A stretch of 64,000 nucleotides of DNA from Candidatus Poribacteria bacterium (GTDB lineage: Bacteria > Poribacteria > WGA-4E > WGA-3G): NCBI GenBank assembly GCA_958295945.1, contig OY282386.1:4520204-4584203 (forward strand), in the 5' to 3' direction. The translations under genes were made by a program, and so were the position numbers. Shown in pieces: positions 9,763 to 18,735 of this stretch (its first letter is position 1; each line of letters starts with the position of its first letter). Below the pieces are notes generated by a model. The model was not told the origin of the DNA. It ran no database searches and saw nothing but the letters and a program-made list of their open reading frames with translations.

Positions 9763-10248
9763 ATGAATAAAAACGATAAAAGTAAAGACCAAGATTCTAC
9801 TGCGGATGCTGAAGTCAACTCTGATCCGCTCCTTGAACGTCTTGAACAACTTATTTCAATTGCAGAACAGTCAGATTTAGCCTCGGTTCGAGTTCGTGAT
9901 GGTGAAATTGAAATTGAGATTTCACGCGCAACCGTTCAACAGATATCTACTACACCGACATCTACAGGTGCAGTGACACCAACATTGGTTACAGAAAGCG
10001 AAACTGGTGATGATATAATTCGTTCGCCTATGCCTGCCCGGTTTTATCGTTCCCCCGCACCTGATGAACCGCCATTTATTGATATAGGTGATTCGGTTGG
10101 GGCTGGTGATCCTATTGCTACTTTGGAAGTCATGAAAACATATAACGATGTTGAAGCACCTTTCGATTGTGAAATCCTTGAAATCTTTATCGAGGATGGA
10201 GAAGCAGTTGAATATAATCAACCCCTCTTCCGTGTGAGGCAAAACTAA
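9763..10248 (+). CDS. accB: biotin carboxyl carrier protein of acetyl-CoA carboxylase
   Basis: This 161-residue protein carries biotin for the first step of fatty-acid synthesis. Its N-terminal part is acidic and followed by a Thr/Pro-rich linker (about 60-85). The biotinyl domain has the acceptor lysine in EVMKTYND at Lys125, with IRSPMPARFYRSPAPDEPPF as the start of the domain. The usual AMKM motif is changed to VMKT, but the lysine is kept. It is encoded between efp and accC with gaps of three and four bases. Confidence 0.93.
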   Translation: MNKNDKSKDQDSTADAEVNSDPLLERLEQLISIAEQSDLASVRVRDGEIEIEISRATVQQISTTPTSTGAVTPTLVTESETGDDIIRSPMPARFYRSPAPDEPPFIDIGDSVGAGDPIATLEVMKTYNDVEAPFDCEILEIFIEDGEAVEYNQPLFRVRQN

Positions 10249-10252
10249 GACT

Positions 10253-11611
10253 ATGTTTCAAAAAATACTGATTGCCAACCGAGGCGAGATAGCTATTCGT
10301 GTCATACGTGCCTGTAAGGACATGGATATAAAGACAGTGGCAGTATATTCTACAGCAGATAAAGATGCACTCCACGTCAAGTATGCGGATGAGGCGTACT
10401 GTATCGGTCCGCCACCCTCCGCAGAAAGTTATCTGAAATACGCGAATATCACAGCTGTAGCGGATTTTGCTAATGTTGATGCAATACATCCGGGGGCAGG
10501 CTTCCTTGCAGAAGATGCACAATTTGCAGAGATATGTGAAGCACATCAAATTAAATTCATTGGACCATCTATTAAAGATTTAATTACTATGGGGGACAAG
10601 GTAAGTGCGCTTGAGACAGTCGCGAAAGCTGGATTGAAACTTGTTCCAGGTAGCCAAAGTAAGAAACGGAAAAAAGATAAGAAAGCGACTGTTGATACAC
10701 CGGAAGAAGCAGCTAAACTTGCTGAAAAAATCGGTTACCCTGTCGGAATCAAGGCTTCAGCAGGTGGCGGGGGGCGTGGTATTCGTATTGCATACAATCG
10801 TCCAAGTCTGTTCAATCTCTTTCACACCGCAAAAGCCGAAAGCCAAGCCGCTTTTGGCAACGGTGATGTCTACATTGAAAAATGGATTGAAGACGCACGA
10901 CACATTGAAGTTCAGGTTTTAGGGGATTCACACGGCAATGTTGTGCACTTCGGGGAACGGGAATGTTCTATTCAACGAAAACAGCAGAAATTGCTTGAGG
11001 AAGCACCTGCAGCATCCATCTCTGCTAAAGTCCGCAATGAAATCTGCAAAGCAGCAGTCAAGGCAGCTAGGTCAATCGGATATAGGAATGCTGGCACGAT
11101 AGAGTTTGTAGTTGATAAAAACGAAAACTACTATTTCCTTGAGATGAATACGCGAATTCAAGTTGAACATACCATTACAGAAAGCATTACCGGTGTTGAC
11201 CTGATTAAGGAACAGATAAGGTTGGCGATGGGTGAGGAACTTGGTTACAACCAATCTGATATTCACATCAAGGGACATGCAATTGAATGTCGCATCAACG
11301 CAGAAGACCCAGCCAATCAGTTTATGCCTTCACCAGGTTTGGTGACAGACTATCAGCCTCCTGGTGGTATAGGTATTCGGGTTGATGGATATGTTTACAA
11401 CGGTTATACGGTACCACCCCACTACGATTCACTGGTGGCTAAGTTAATTGCCATAGGTAGTAATCGTAACGAAGCAATTTCCCGGATGAAACGGGCGTTA
11501 TCTGAATTTAAAATTGAGGGCATAAAGACAACTATTCCACTTCATCAAGATATCCTTAATGACGAACGGTTTTTAAACCGTAATATCTTTACCAACTTCC
11601 TAAAATCATGA
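10253..11611 (+). CDS. accC: biotin carboxylase subunit of acetyl-CoA carboxylase
   Basis: This 452-residue ATP-grasp enzyme carboxylates the biotin on AccB using ATP and bicarbonate. Visible landmarks are the N-terminal KILIANRGEIAIRVIRA, the glycine-rich ATP loop KASAGGGGRGIR, HIEVQVLGD, HFGERECSIQRKQQK, EMNTRIQVEH and ECRINAEDP. There is a lysine-rich insert near residue 137 (SKKRKKDKK) that is not typical. The carboxyltransferase subunits are not in this window. The next gene starts within the stop codon (ATGA). Confidence 0.96.
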   Translation: MFQKILIANRGEIAIRVIRACKDMDIKTVAVYSTADKDALHVKYADEAYCIGPPPSAESYLKYANITAVADFANVDAIHPGAGFLAEDAQFAEICEAHQIKFIGPSIKDLITMGDKVSALETVAKAGLKLVPGSQSKKRKKDKKATVDTPEEAAKLAEKIGYPVGIKASAGGGGRGIRIAYNRPSLFNLFHTAKAESQAAFGNGDVYIEKWIEDARHIEVQVLGDSHGNVVHFGERECSIQRKQQKLLEEAPAASISAKVRNEICKAAVKAARSIGYRNAGTIEFVVDKNENYYFLEMNTRIQVEHTITESITGVDLIKEQIRLAMGEELGYNQSDIHIKGHAIECRINAEDPANQFMPSPGLVTDYQPPGGIGIRVDGYVYNGYTVPPHYDSLVAKLIAIGSNRNEAISRMKRALSEFKIEGIKTTIPLHQDILNDERFLNRNIFTNFLKS

Positions 11612-13317
11612 AGAACCATATAGATACAACAATGGGAGATAGGCACATTTCTCTCTCCATACTGTGCCTTGTGGTAATCTTCTATGTTACCCTTTATGTT
11701 CATGCACAGTCCCCTACTTTTGTTGATGTAACTAAAGATGCAGGTATCCGTTTCAAGCACGCAATTGGTTCACGTTCCAGTCTTCTCCCTGAAGACATGG
11801 GTTCAGGTGCAGGTTTCGCAGACATTGATAATGATGGTGATCTGGACTTATACATTGTCAATATCACTGGTGCCTTCAAGGATATTTCATCAAAGAATAT
11901 GAGAAACTTACCTACAAATGTGTTATATAGGAATAACGGGGATGGAACTTTTACAGACATAACTGAATCTGCGAATGTCGGTGACACAGGTTACGGAATG
12001 GGGTGTGTCTTTGCAGATTATAATGGTGATGGCAACCTTGACCTATATGTAACAAACTACGGTGAAAATGTTCTCTATCTGAATAATGGTGATAGTACAT
12101 TTACTGACGTAACCCAATTGGCTGGTGTAGGTTGTTCACATTGGAGCACGGGTGCTGTGTTTGCTGATTATGATGGTGATGACGATTTAGACCTATATGT
12201 ATGTAACTATGTGAACTATGATCTTGTGAAGTTGCAGGAAAAGAAGATTGGTGCCAACCAAGTAGGTTCATACGGACCGAGTGCACTAAATCCCACCGTT
12301 TTTGAATCGCAAGACAACGTTTTGTACCAGAACAACGGTGACGGGACATTTACTGATGTTACGACTGAAGCTGAGGTAGCTGCATCGGGTGGGAGAAGTA
12401 TGCAGGCTATATTCAGCGACTTTGATAATGACAACGATATGGATCTCTATGTTGCAAATGACACATCGGAAAACCATATCTACAGTAATAATGGGAATGG
12501 TACGTTTACTGACGTCAGTGCTGAGTCTTGGGCTGCAGATTTTCGCGGTTCTATGGGATTGGCAACGGGAGATTACGACTCCGATGGGGATATTGACTTA
12601 TTCGTCACGCACTGGATTGATCAGGAAAATGTGCTATACAGAAATTTGTTGAATGAGGAGAACAATACGAAACGAATCAGATTTGTAGATGAATCCTATA
12701 CCACTATGTTGGCTGAAGTTAGCATCAAGGAAATTGGTTGGGGTACTTCCCTATTTGATTATGACAACGATGGTGATTTAGACATATTTGTTGCAAACGG
12801 TAGTACTTTCCAGAAATTAGATGAACCGGAAACACTCATTCCCCAGAACAATCAACTGTTCCAAAATGATGGAGATGGTGTATTTAGCGAGGTAAGTAAA
12901 AGCACGGGTATTGCCGATCTTCCATTTCGTGTCAGTCGTGGTGCTACATTCGGAGATTATGATAATGACGGTGATGTAGACATTTTCATTGTCAACAATT
13001 ATGCGAATCCTACTTTACTTCAGAATCAATCTGATGCTTTGAAGAATAGCAACAAATGGTTACATGTGAAATTGATTGGCACGAATGAAAACCGATATGC
13101 TGTTGGAGCGAAAATACAACTTACAACCGATGATTCCGCACAGATACGAGAAATATATGCGGGTGAAAGTTACATGTCATCTAACAGTTATGTCGCTGAA
13201 TTTGGATTAGGTGAAGCAACACAGATTAAGTTGCTGAAGGTTAACTGGACTAACGGAAAAACGCAGTCACTTCAAAATATAACTGCAAATCAACTGATAC
13301 AGATTACACAGGATTGA
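11608..13317 (+). CDS. exported FG-GAP/VCBS repeat protein with ASPIC/UnbV C terminus (CRTAC1-like)
   Basis: This 569-residue protein has a basic start, a hydrophobic segment (about residues 15-32) and a likely cleavage site after VHAQS, so it is predicted to be exported. The body holds at least seven FG-GAP/VCBS repeats with calcium-binding cores such as DIDNDGDLDLYI and DYNGDGNLDLYV, expected to fold as a beta-propeller. The C-terminal part (SNKWLHVKLIG, then NRYAVGAKI and VNWTNGKTQ) is the ASPIC/UnbV module. Its ATG overlaps the accC stop, but the function looks unrelated to acetyl-CoA carboxylase. Role unknown; adhesion or ligand binding outside the cell is plausible. Confidence 0.88.
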   Translation: MKNHIDTTMGDRHISLSILCLVVIFYVTLYVHAQSPTFVDVTKDAGIRFKHAIGSRSSLLPEDMGSGAGFADIDNDGDLDLYIVNITGAFKDISSKNMRNLPTNVLYRNNGDGTFTDITESANVGDTGYGMGCVFADYNGDGNLDLYVTNYGENVLYLNNGDSTFTDVTQLAGVGCSHWSTGAVFADYDGDDDLDLYVCNYVNYDLVKLQEKKIGANQVGSYGPSALNPTVFESQDNVLYQNNGDGTFTDVTTEAEVAASGGRSMQAIFSDFDNDNDMDLYVANDTSENHIYSNNGNGTFTDVSAESWAADFRGSMGLATGDYDSDGDIDLFVTHWIDQENVLYRNLLNEENNTKRIRFVDESYTTMLAEVSIKEIGWGTSLFDYDNDGDLDIFVANGSTFQKLDEPETLIPQNNQLFQNDGDGVFSEVSKSTGIADLPFRVSRGATFGDYDNDGDVDIFIVNNYANPTLLQNQSDALKNSNKWLHVKLIGTNENRYAVGAKIQLTTDDSAQIREIYAGESYMSSNSYVAEFGLGEATQIKLLKVNWTNGKTQSLQNITANQLIQITQD

Positions 13318-13377
13318 TAGATAGACAACTATGGAACGGTTGTATGTGTACTGATGGTTTTTGTGAGATAGTTTTGT

Positions 13378-14817
13378 ATGTCAAATACGAAAGCAACTGC
13401 TATGAAATCCATTTCTGATGCTTCAGAACAGAAACCTGATTCTTCTCCAATATCTGCACTGTTGACAGAATCAGAGATGTCGCTCTTTGTAGACTACTAT
13501 CAACTCACGATGGGGAATGCAGATTTCAAGAACAGAAACGATTCATTTATTACTGCAAACTACTATGTCCGTAAAATACCACAGGGAGAATATCTTGTCG
13601 CAGCAGGACTTGAACAGGTAATCCACTACATACAAAATCTTAGTTTCACTGAGGACACTCTCAAATGGTTGTTACAACAGGGCGAATTGAGCGAAGATTA
13701 TATTGAGTCGTTGAGAGACTTCCACTTTGAAGGTTCTGTTTATGCTGTTCCTGAAGGCACAATTGTGTTTCCTAACGAACCGATTATCAATGTTACTGGT
13801 AGATCCCGCGATGTACAACTCTTTGAGACTTATCTGTTGAGTGTGATGAACTTTCAGACATTGATTGCTACGAAGGCATCACGTATAGTTCGCGCAGCGA
13901 GAGGAAAACCGGTCTTTGATTTTGGTGCGAGACGAGCACACGGTAGAGATGCGGGTATCCTTGCAGCACGTGCATCATTTATCGGAGGGGCAAGCGGTAC
14001 ATCACTTGTCATTGCTGGACGGTATTTTGATATTCCGTATGTCGGCACGATGGGGCACAAATTCATAATGGATCGTCCATCAGAGATAGATGCATTCCGA
14101 GATTATACCGATGTCTTTCCACACAATTCAACGCTACTGATAGATACTTACGATACGATTCAGGGAGCAAGGAAAGCGTGTATTGTAGCAAAAGAGATGG
14201 AAGGTCGTGGATTACGGTTGAAAGCAGTCCGTTTGGATAGTGGTGATCTCTTGTTGCTTAGTGAACAGGTGCGTAGTATTCTTGATGATGCTGGACTTGA
14301 GTATGTTCAGATTATCGCCAGCCATGACCTTGATGAATACGAGATAGACAAACTTCTTGAGAATAACGCACCGATTGACAGTTTCGGCGTTGGTACACGT
14401 TTAGCGACAGGTGCAAACTTTAATTCACTTACGGGGGAAGGTGGACCCTCTGCCCTTGGAGGTGTTTATAAGTCTGTAGAACACGATGGAAATCCTGTTG
14501 GAAAGCAGACAGTTGATGAACCTGCAAAAGCTACTATTCCCGGTAGAAAACAGGTATATCGTTTTACTGATACTGATGGATTCTATTGTAAGGACTGTGT
14601 TACACATTGGGGTGAATCGATCCCTGATGGAAATCCGATCTTAATTCCTGTTGTAATAGAGGGGAAATTGGTGTATAATTTTCCAAATCAAATAGACATT
14701 CAGGAAGGGACAAAAACAGAACTCACTAAATTACGAAATACGCATCAGACTTTATCGGATGCTAAACCCTATCCTGTTGAGATACATCCGAGTTTGATTT
14801 ATACCAAATTAACCTAA
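13378..14817 (+). CDS. pncB: nicotinate phosphoribosyltransferase
   Basis: This 479-residue enzyme would make nicotinate mononucleotide from nicotinate and PRPP in NAD salvage. Family landmarks are DYYQLTMGNA, FDFGARRAHGRDAG, the GTMGHKFIM segment with His227 (likely phosphohistidine site), DTYDT, RLDSGDL and GVGTRLATG. Its last residues, YTKLT, and the stop codon lie within the left inverted repeat of a 92-bp element (14801-14892), so the C terminus was probably reset by that insertion. Fragments resembling the last 50 codons recur around the Uma2 genes at 16.3-18.5 kb. Confidence 0.93.
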   Translation: MSNTKATAMKSISDASEQKPDSSPISALLTESEMSLFVDYYQLTMGNADFKNRNDSFITANYYVRKIPQGEYLVAAGLEQVIHYIQNLSFTEDTLKWLLQQGELSEDYIESLRDFHFEGSVYAVPEGTIVFPNEPIINVTGRSRDVQLFETYLLSVMNFQTLIATKASRIVRAARGKPVFDFGARRAHGRDAGILAARASFIGGASGTSLVIAGRYFDIPYVGTMGHKFIMDRPSEIDAFRDYTDVFPHNSTLLIDTYDTIQGARKACIVAKEMEGRGLRLKAVRLDSGDLLLLSEQVRSILDDAGLEYVQIIASHDLDEYEIDKLLENNAPIDSFGVGTRLATGANFNSLTGEGGPSALGGVYKSVEHDGNPVGKQTVDEPAKATIPGRKQVYRFTDTDGFYCKDCVTHWGESIPDGNPILIPVVIEGKLVYNFPNQIDIQEGTKTELTKLRNTHQTLSDAKPYPVEIHPSLIYTKLT

Positions 14818-14892
14818 ATCGTAGGGGCAGGGTTCCCCTGCCAGCCCGTGTACTCGGCATTGAAAACAATACAAATCTCGTTAATTTGGTAT
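14801..14892. mobile_element. 92-bp MITE-like element, copy 1
   Basis: Perfect 13-base terminal inverted repeats, ATACCAAATTAAC (14801-14813) and its complement (14880-14892), bound a short interior holding a GTAG-plus-hairpin motif (GTAGGGGCAGG and CCCCTGCC). A second copy lies at 50372-50462 with the same interior layout. No open reading frame is inside, so it must depend on a transposase elsewhere. Confidence 0.82.
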
Positions 14893-15086
14893 AAGGAATG
14901 AATTTTAGATGATGTGTGCGATCCTAAATCAGTTCGGTTGCAAAAGAGAATATGACAGCATCTAACAAATACACACCAAAGCGTCACGCAGCCTAAGACC
15001 TTGCGATGCGTCACGCACACATTTTTTATTAAGGCATAACATCGTTGTTATGCTTGAAAGCTAAAAGCTAAAGGAACACAAAATTA
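14893..15086. other. non-coding gap before desaturase with hairpins
   Basis: GCGTCACGC occurs twice near 14980-15015. GCATAAC and GTTATGC form a seven-pair stem with a six-base loop at 15034-15053. A purine-rich AAGGAACACAAAA precedes the GTG start at 15087. No gene is seen. Confidence 0.45.
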
Positions 15087-16271
15087 GTGTCTAAAGAACC
15101 AAGCAATTCGCGTGTCGCCGATGCGGTTGACATTGTTCATCCTCGTCCTATACCTTTTATATTGATTCACCTTGCATGTTTTGCTGTTTTTTGGGTAGAT
15201 GTCAAACCTACCGATTGGATTATATGCGGTGTTCTTTACGTTGTCCGTATGTTTGGTATCACAGCAGGATTTCATCGTTACTTTTCACATCGAGCATTCA
15301 AAACAAGCCGTGCCTTTCAATTCTTTTTGGCGTTTCTCGGACAGAGTTCGGCACAACGGGCTACCTTATGGTGGGCAGCGAAACATCGGGAACATCATAA
15401 GTATTCTGACACAGAACAAGATGTACATTCACCAGTTAAACATGGATTTTGGTACTCCCATGTAGGTTGGATTTTGTGTAAACGCGGGCTAAGGGCAGAT
15501 TACAGTCTGATAAAAGACTTCCGAAAATATCCTGAACTTGTATGGCTTGGGAAATTCCATACATTACCTGCAGTCCTATTAGGTGTTTTCGTTTGGATGA
15601 TTGCAGGCTGGTCTGGACTTGTCGTGGGTTTTATAATCAGTACTGTGCTTCTATATCACGGAACTTTTGCTATCAATTCTCTGTCCCACATTTATGGGAA
15701 ACAACGTTATGACACTGGAGATAATTCTCGCAACAATATCTTGCTTGCCATCATTACATTGGGAGAAGGATGGCACAATAACCACCACCATTTTCCGAGT
15801 GCTGCCCCGCAAGGTTTTCGTTGGTGGCAAATTGACATCACGTATTATATTTTGAAATTATTGTCTGTTTTTAGAATCGTTTGGGACCTTCGCTTACCAC
15901 CCGCGCATGTCGTTGCTGGCAAACGCAAACTGTCTCTCGTTGCTATTGAAAATGCTGCCCAACAACTTGCCGCAAGTTTTTCTATTGAACAGATAAGCAA
16001 AACGGTTTTACAGGTATGGGCGCATACATCAAAATTAGAAGAACTCCGTAGACGCGCTCATATTGGTCAGGCAGAGGTTGAAGCATTTCTCAAAGAGATG
16101 AAGATCCTTGAATTACCGAAAATCGGAAACCTTAAAGATAAAGCACAAACCATGTTTACTCACATCCCATCTTTAAATCCGATTGTTGAACGGGCAAATC
16201 AAATCATCGTTCAGGCTGTTTCGGTGTGGATACTTCAGAACGACATGTGCGAAACGGCTATTGGCGTGTAG
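15087..16271 (+). CDS. acyl-CoA/acyl-lipid delta-9-type fatty acid desaturase
   Basis: This 394-residue membrane di-iron desaturase has the three histidine boxes of the family: HRYFSH (63-68), HREHH (100-104) and HNNHHH (230-235). Hydrophobic spans near 20-60 and 155-195 fit the usual four-helix topology. It would introduce a double bond into saturated acyl chains. Beyond about residue 285 there is a helical, charged tail of roughly 100 residues that is not part of the core enzyme. The start is GTG at 15087. The final residues run close to the scrambled region that begins near 16.3 kb, so the extreme C terminus may be altered. Confidence 0.9.
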   Translation: MSKEPSNSRVADAVDIVHPRPIPFILIHLACFAVFWVDVKPTDWIICGVLYVVRMFGITAGFHRYFSHRAFKTSRAFQFFLAFLGQSSAQRATLWWAAKHREHHKYSDTEQDVHSPVKHGFWYSHVGWILCKRGLRADYSLIKDFRKYPELVWLGKFHTLPAVLLGVFVWMIAGWSGLVVGFIISTVLLYHGTFAINSLSHIYGKQRYDTGDNSRNNILLAIITLGEGWHNNHHHFPSAAPQGFRWWQIDITYYILKLLSVFRIVWDLRLPPAHVVAGKRKLSLVAIENAAQQLAASFSIEQISKTVLQVWAHTSKLEELRRRAHIGQAEVEAFLKEMKILELPKIGNLKDKAQTMFTHIPSLNPIVERANQIIVQAVSVWILQNDMCETAIGV

Positions 16272-16317
16272 TGGATATTGATATGGTTAGATTGGAAGTA
16301 AAATCTAATACCGCATA

Positions 16318-16455
16318 GGAATCTCATAAAGTTTTGATTGATGTTACCCCTTATCCGATTGGAAAGCATGCGGGTTGAGAATAGAATAGTAACGAAGACA
16401 CGTTTATTCCCCTTAAAACGCTTTACCGGCAATGAGAAACATGTCTGCTCTGATA
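16318..16455 (+). pseudogene. remnant of a pncB 3' end, copy A
   Basis: This stretch is nearly the same as 17459-17594 and reads as a broken version of the nicotinate phosphoribosyltransferase C terminus (the TPYPIES region corresponds to KPYPVEI in the intact gene). An extra base at GATTGGAAAGC breaks the frame relative to copy B. It directly precedes the first Uma2 gene and was duplicated together with it. Confidence 0.65.
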
Positions 16456-16468
16456 CGCAAGGTAGGAA

Positions 16469-17365
16469 ATGATGAATACCCTAAAAGACTTTGAATTTAA
16501 GAAAAGAAAGTATATGCCAGTCTTTCCGATAGCCAATGGAAAACCGACCATCCATATTGAAGGATACCCCTGTGAGGACGATGAACCGATGCCAGCGACT
16601 GAGTTTCACGGTTTGCAGATAAACATATTTTATGACCAACTTTTCCGATATTTTAGGATGAATGATTACGTTCACATCGGTAACGACAACTTTATCTATT
16701 ATGAAGAAGGTAACCTCACGAAGGTAGTCGCTCCTGATATTTTCGTTGTGTTTGGTGTTAAGAAGTATCCGTTGCGGCGTTCTTTTTATACGTGGTCTGA
16801 AGGTGCGGCACCGGTAGCAGTCTTTGAGTTTCTATCAGATGCGACAGCGGGTCAGGATCGGCATGAAAAGGTGCAAGTATATCTGCAAGAGATGGGGGTT
16901 CAAGAGTTCTTTATCCATCAACCTGAAATGGATAAACCTGCGGAGTTTTTTGGGTGGTGTCGGCGGGGTTCTGGTGATATTGTTGACATAGTGCCGGATG
17001 CGGCGGGTGGCTTGTTCAGCGAAGCCTTAAATCTCTGGTTCCGGTGGGAGGAAGATCAAACGACGCGCGTGAGGTTATTGCGTCCATCTCTGCCTGATGG
17101 CACACCGATAAACACATCTGTGGAGGAAGAACAGCTGCGAGAACAAGAACAGCAAATGCGACTGGAAGAACAGCAAATGCGACTGGAAGAACAGCAAATG
17201 CGACTGGAAGAACAGCAAATGCGACTGGAAGAACAGCAAATGCGGATGGAAGCGGAAGCGCGCGCTGAAGAATCTGAAAGACTGGTAAAAGAAGAAACGG
17301 AACGAAGACAGGCGTTAGAGGCAGAGTTAGAAGATCTCCGCGCACAAATCACTAACCGCTCTTAA
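16469..17365 (+). CDS. Uma2 family (DUF820) PD-(D/E)XK nuclease-like protein, copy 1
   Basis: This 298-residue protein of the Uma2/DUF820 family, a PD-(D/E)XK endonuclease-like fold, shows APDIFVVFGV, VFEFLSDAT, DRHEKVQVYLQEMGVQEFFI and the typical following strands. The family is abundant in cyanobacteria and other large genomes, but its substrate is not known. The C-terminal third is a coiled coil built from five tandem seven-residue units (QQMRLEE type). A nearly identical copy lies 1,138 bases downstream. The stop codon falls in sequence resembling pncB (see remnant B). GTAGGAAATG just before the ATG gives an AGGA ribosome site. Confidence 0.82.
   Translation: MMNTLKDFEFKKRKYMPVFPIANGKPTIHIEGYPCEDDEPMPATEFHGLQINIFYDQLFRYFRMNDYVHIGNDNFIYYEEGNLTKVVAPDIFVVFGVKKYPLRRSFYTWSEGAAPVAVFEFLSDATAGQDRHEKVQVYLQEMGVQEFFIHQPEMDKPAEFFGWCRRGSGDIVDIVPDAAGGLFSEALNLWFRWEEDQTTRVRLLRPSLPDGTPINTSVEEEQLREQEQQMRLEEQQMRLEEQQMRLEEQQMRLEEQQMRMEAEARAEESERLVKEETERRQALEAELEDLRAQITNRS
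17150..17254 (+). repeat. 21-bp tandem repeat, five units, in coiled coil of Uma2 copy 1
   Basis: Four exact 21-base units (start CAGCAAATGCGACTGGAAGA) at 17150, 17171, 17192 and 17213 are followed by a degenerate fifth at 17234. The paralogue has two comparable units at 18288-18329 with CAGAAAATG in place of CAGCAAATG. The units encode seven-residue heptads, so copy number changes the length of the coiled coil without a frameshift. Confidence 0.92.
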
Positions 17366-17373
17366 GTCCCGTT

Positions 17374-17594
17374 TTCAAGAACAGAGAATTGGTGTCCAAT
17401 TTTCCAAATCTGACAGATATTCAGGTACAGACAAGGATGGACCTTATGAAATTAGATGAATCTCATAAAGTTTTGATTGATGTTACCCCTTATCCGATTG
17501 AAAGCATGCGGGTTGAGAATAGAATAGTAACGAAGACACGGACATTCCCCTTTAACGACCGGACCCGTGATCAGGAACATGCCTGCTCTGATAC
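17374..17594 (+). pseudogene. remnant of a pncB 3' end, copy B
   Basis: The translation from 17389 gives NFPNLTDIQVQT, then KLDESHKVLIDVTPYPIES. This parallels NFPNQIDIQEGT, then KLRNTHQTLSDAKPYPVEI at the end of the intact pncB product. The upstream bases after the Uma2 stop also follow the pncB sequence. There is no upstream enzyme body, so this is a decayed fragment lying between the two Uma2 genes. Confidence 0.7.
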
Positions 17595-17606
17595 GCAAGG
17601 GAGGAA

Positions 17607-18440
17607 ATGATGAATACCCTAACGGACTTTGAATTCAAGCAAAGAAAATATATGCCAGGCTTTCCGATAGCCAATGGAAAACCGACCATCCATATTGAAG
17701 GATACCCCTGTGAGGACGATGAACCGATGCCAGCGACTGAGTTTCACGGTTTGCAGATAAACATATTTTATGACCAACTTTTCCGATATTTTAGGATGAA
17801 TGATTACGTTCACATCGGTAACGACAACTTTATCTATTATGAAGAAGGTAACCTCACGAAGGTAGTCGCTCCTGATATTTTCGTTGTGTTTGGTGTTAAG
17901 AAGTATCCGTTGCGGCGTTCTTTTTATACGTGGTCTGAAGGTGCGGCACCGGTAGCAGTCTTTGAGTTTCTATCAGATGCGACAGCGGGTCAGGATCGGC
18001 ATGAAAAGGTGCAAGTATATCTGCAAGAGATGGGGGTTCAAGAGTTCTTTATCCATCAACCTGAAATGGATAAACCTGCGGAGTTTTTTGGGTGGCGGCA
18101 GCGTGGTTCTGGTGATATTGTTGACATAGTGCCGGATGCGGCGGGTGGCTTGTTCAGCGAAGCCTTAAATCTCTGGTTCCGGTGGGAGGAAGATCAAACG
18201 ACGCGCGTGAGGTTATTACGTCCATTTCTGCCTGATGGCACACCGATAAACACATCTGTGGAGGAAGAACAGCTGCGAGAACAAGAACAGAAAATGCGAC
18301 TGGAAGAACAGAAAATGCGACTGGAAGCGGAAGCGCGCGCTACAAAAGCAGAAAAGATCGCCAAAGAAGAAATGGAACGGCGGCAGGCATTAGAGGATGA
18401 GTTAGAAAATCTCCGCGCACAAATCGCTAATCGCTCTTAA
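17607..18440 (+). CDS. Uma2 family (DUF820) PD-(D/E)XK nuclease-like protein, copy 2
   Basis: This 277-residue tandem duplicate of the gene at 16469 is almost identical through the nuclease-like core (APDIFVVFGV, VFEFLSDAT), with differences only at the extreme N terminus, a few core residues (for example CRR changed to RQR) and the coiled-coil tail. The tail has two heptad units instead of five. GGGAGGAAATG gives a better ribosome site than copy 1. The low divergence points to a recent duplication. Its stop also lies in pncB-like sequence (remnant C). Confidence 0.82.
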   Translation: MMNTLTDFEFKQRKYMPGFPIANGKPTIHIEGYPCEDDEPMPATEFHGLQINIFYDQLFRYFRMNDYVHIGNDNFIYYEEGNLTKVVAPDIFVVFGVKKYPLRRSFYTWSEGAAPVAVFEFLSDATAGQDRHEKVQVYLQEMGVQEFFIHQPEMDKPAEFFGWRQRGSGDIVDIVPDAAGGLFSEALNLWFRWEEDQTTRVRLLRPFLPDGTPINTSVEEEQLREQEQKMRLEEQKMRLEAEARATKAEKIAKEEMERRQALEDELENLRAQIANRS

Positions 18441-18490
18441 TTCCGATTGTCATAGATGGGAAATTGATGTATAATTTTCCATCTATGACA
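18437..18490 (+). pseudogene. remnant of a pncB segment, copy C
   Basis: The bases TTAATTCCGATTGTCATAGA and onward match, with a few changes, the pncB coding sequence at 14640-14690 (LIPVVIEGKLVYNFPN). The match ends where a FlgD-like fragment begins at about 18497. Confidence 0.65.
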
Positions 18491-18721
18491 GATATTGCAA
18501 ACGGCAGCAATGTTCAGATTACGATTTATGATACGAGAGGTAGTATAGTCCGCACACTTACACTTGGGAATCGTGCGGCAGGTTATTATACAGATAAGAA
18601 TCGTGCGGCATACTGGGATGGTCGCAATAGCGTAGGGGAACGGACTGCAAGCGGAGTCTATTTTTATCAACTGCAAACGGATAACGTTTCACAACTGCGC
18701 AAAATGTTGATTTTGAAGTAA
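18464..18721 (+). pseudogene. FlgD-like / sorting-tail fragment fused to pncB remnant
   Basis: From about 18497 the frame reads like the C-terminal FlgD Ig-like tail that ends many large exported proteins: VQITIYDTRGSIVRTL, YWDGRNSVGERTASGVYFYQL, and the end RKMLILK. There is no body domain or signal peptide upstream. The first 11 codons come from pncB-like sequence, so this is most likely the surviving 3' end of a lost gene rather than an 85-residue functional protein. Confidence 0.65.
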
Positions 18722-18735
18722 AATATGGAGAAAAA

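Noticed and set aside
17016-17352. Minus-strand readings opposite the Uma2 coiled coil
   Set aside because: They are low-complexity shadows of the 21-base repeats, with no ribosome site.
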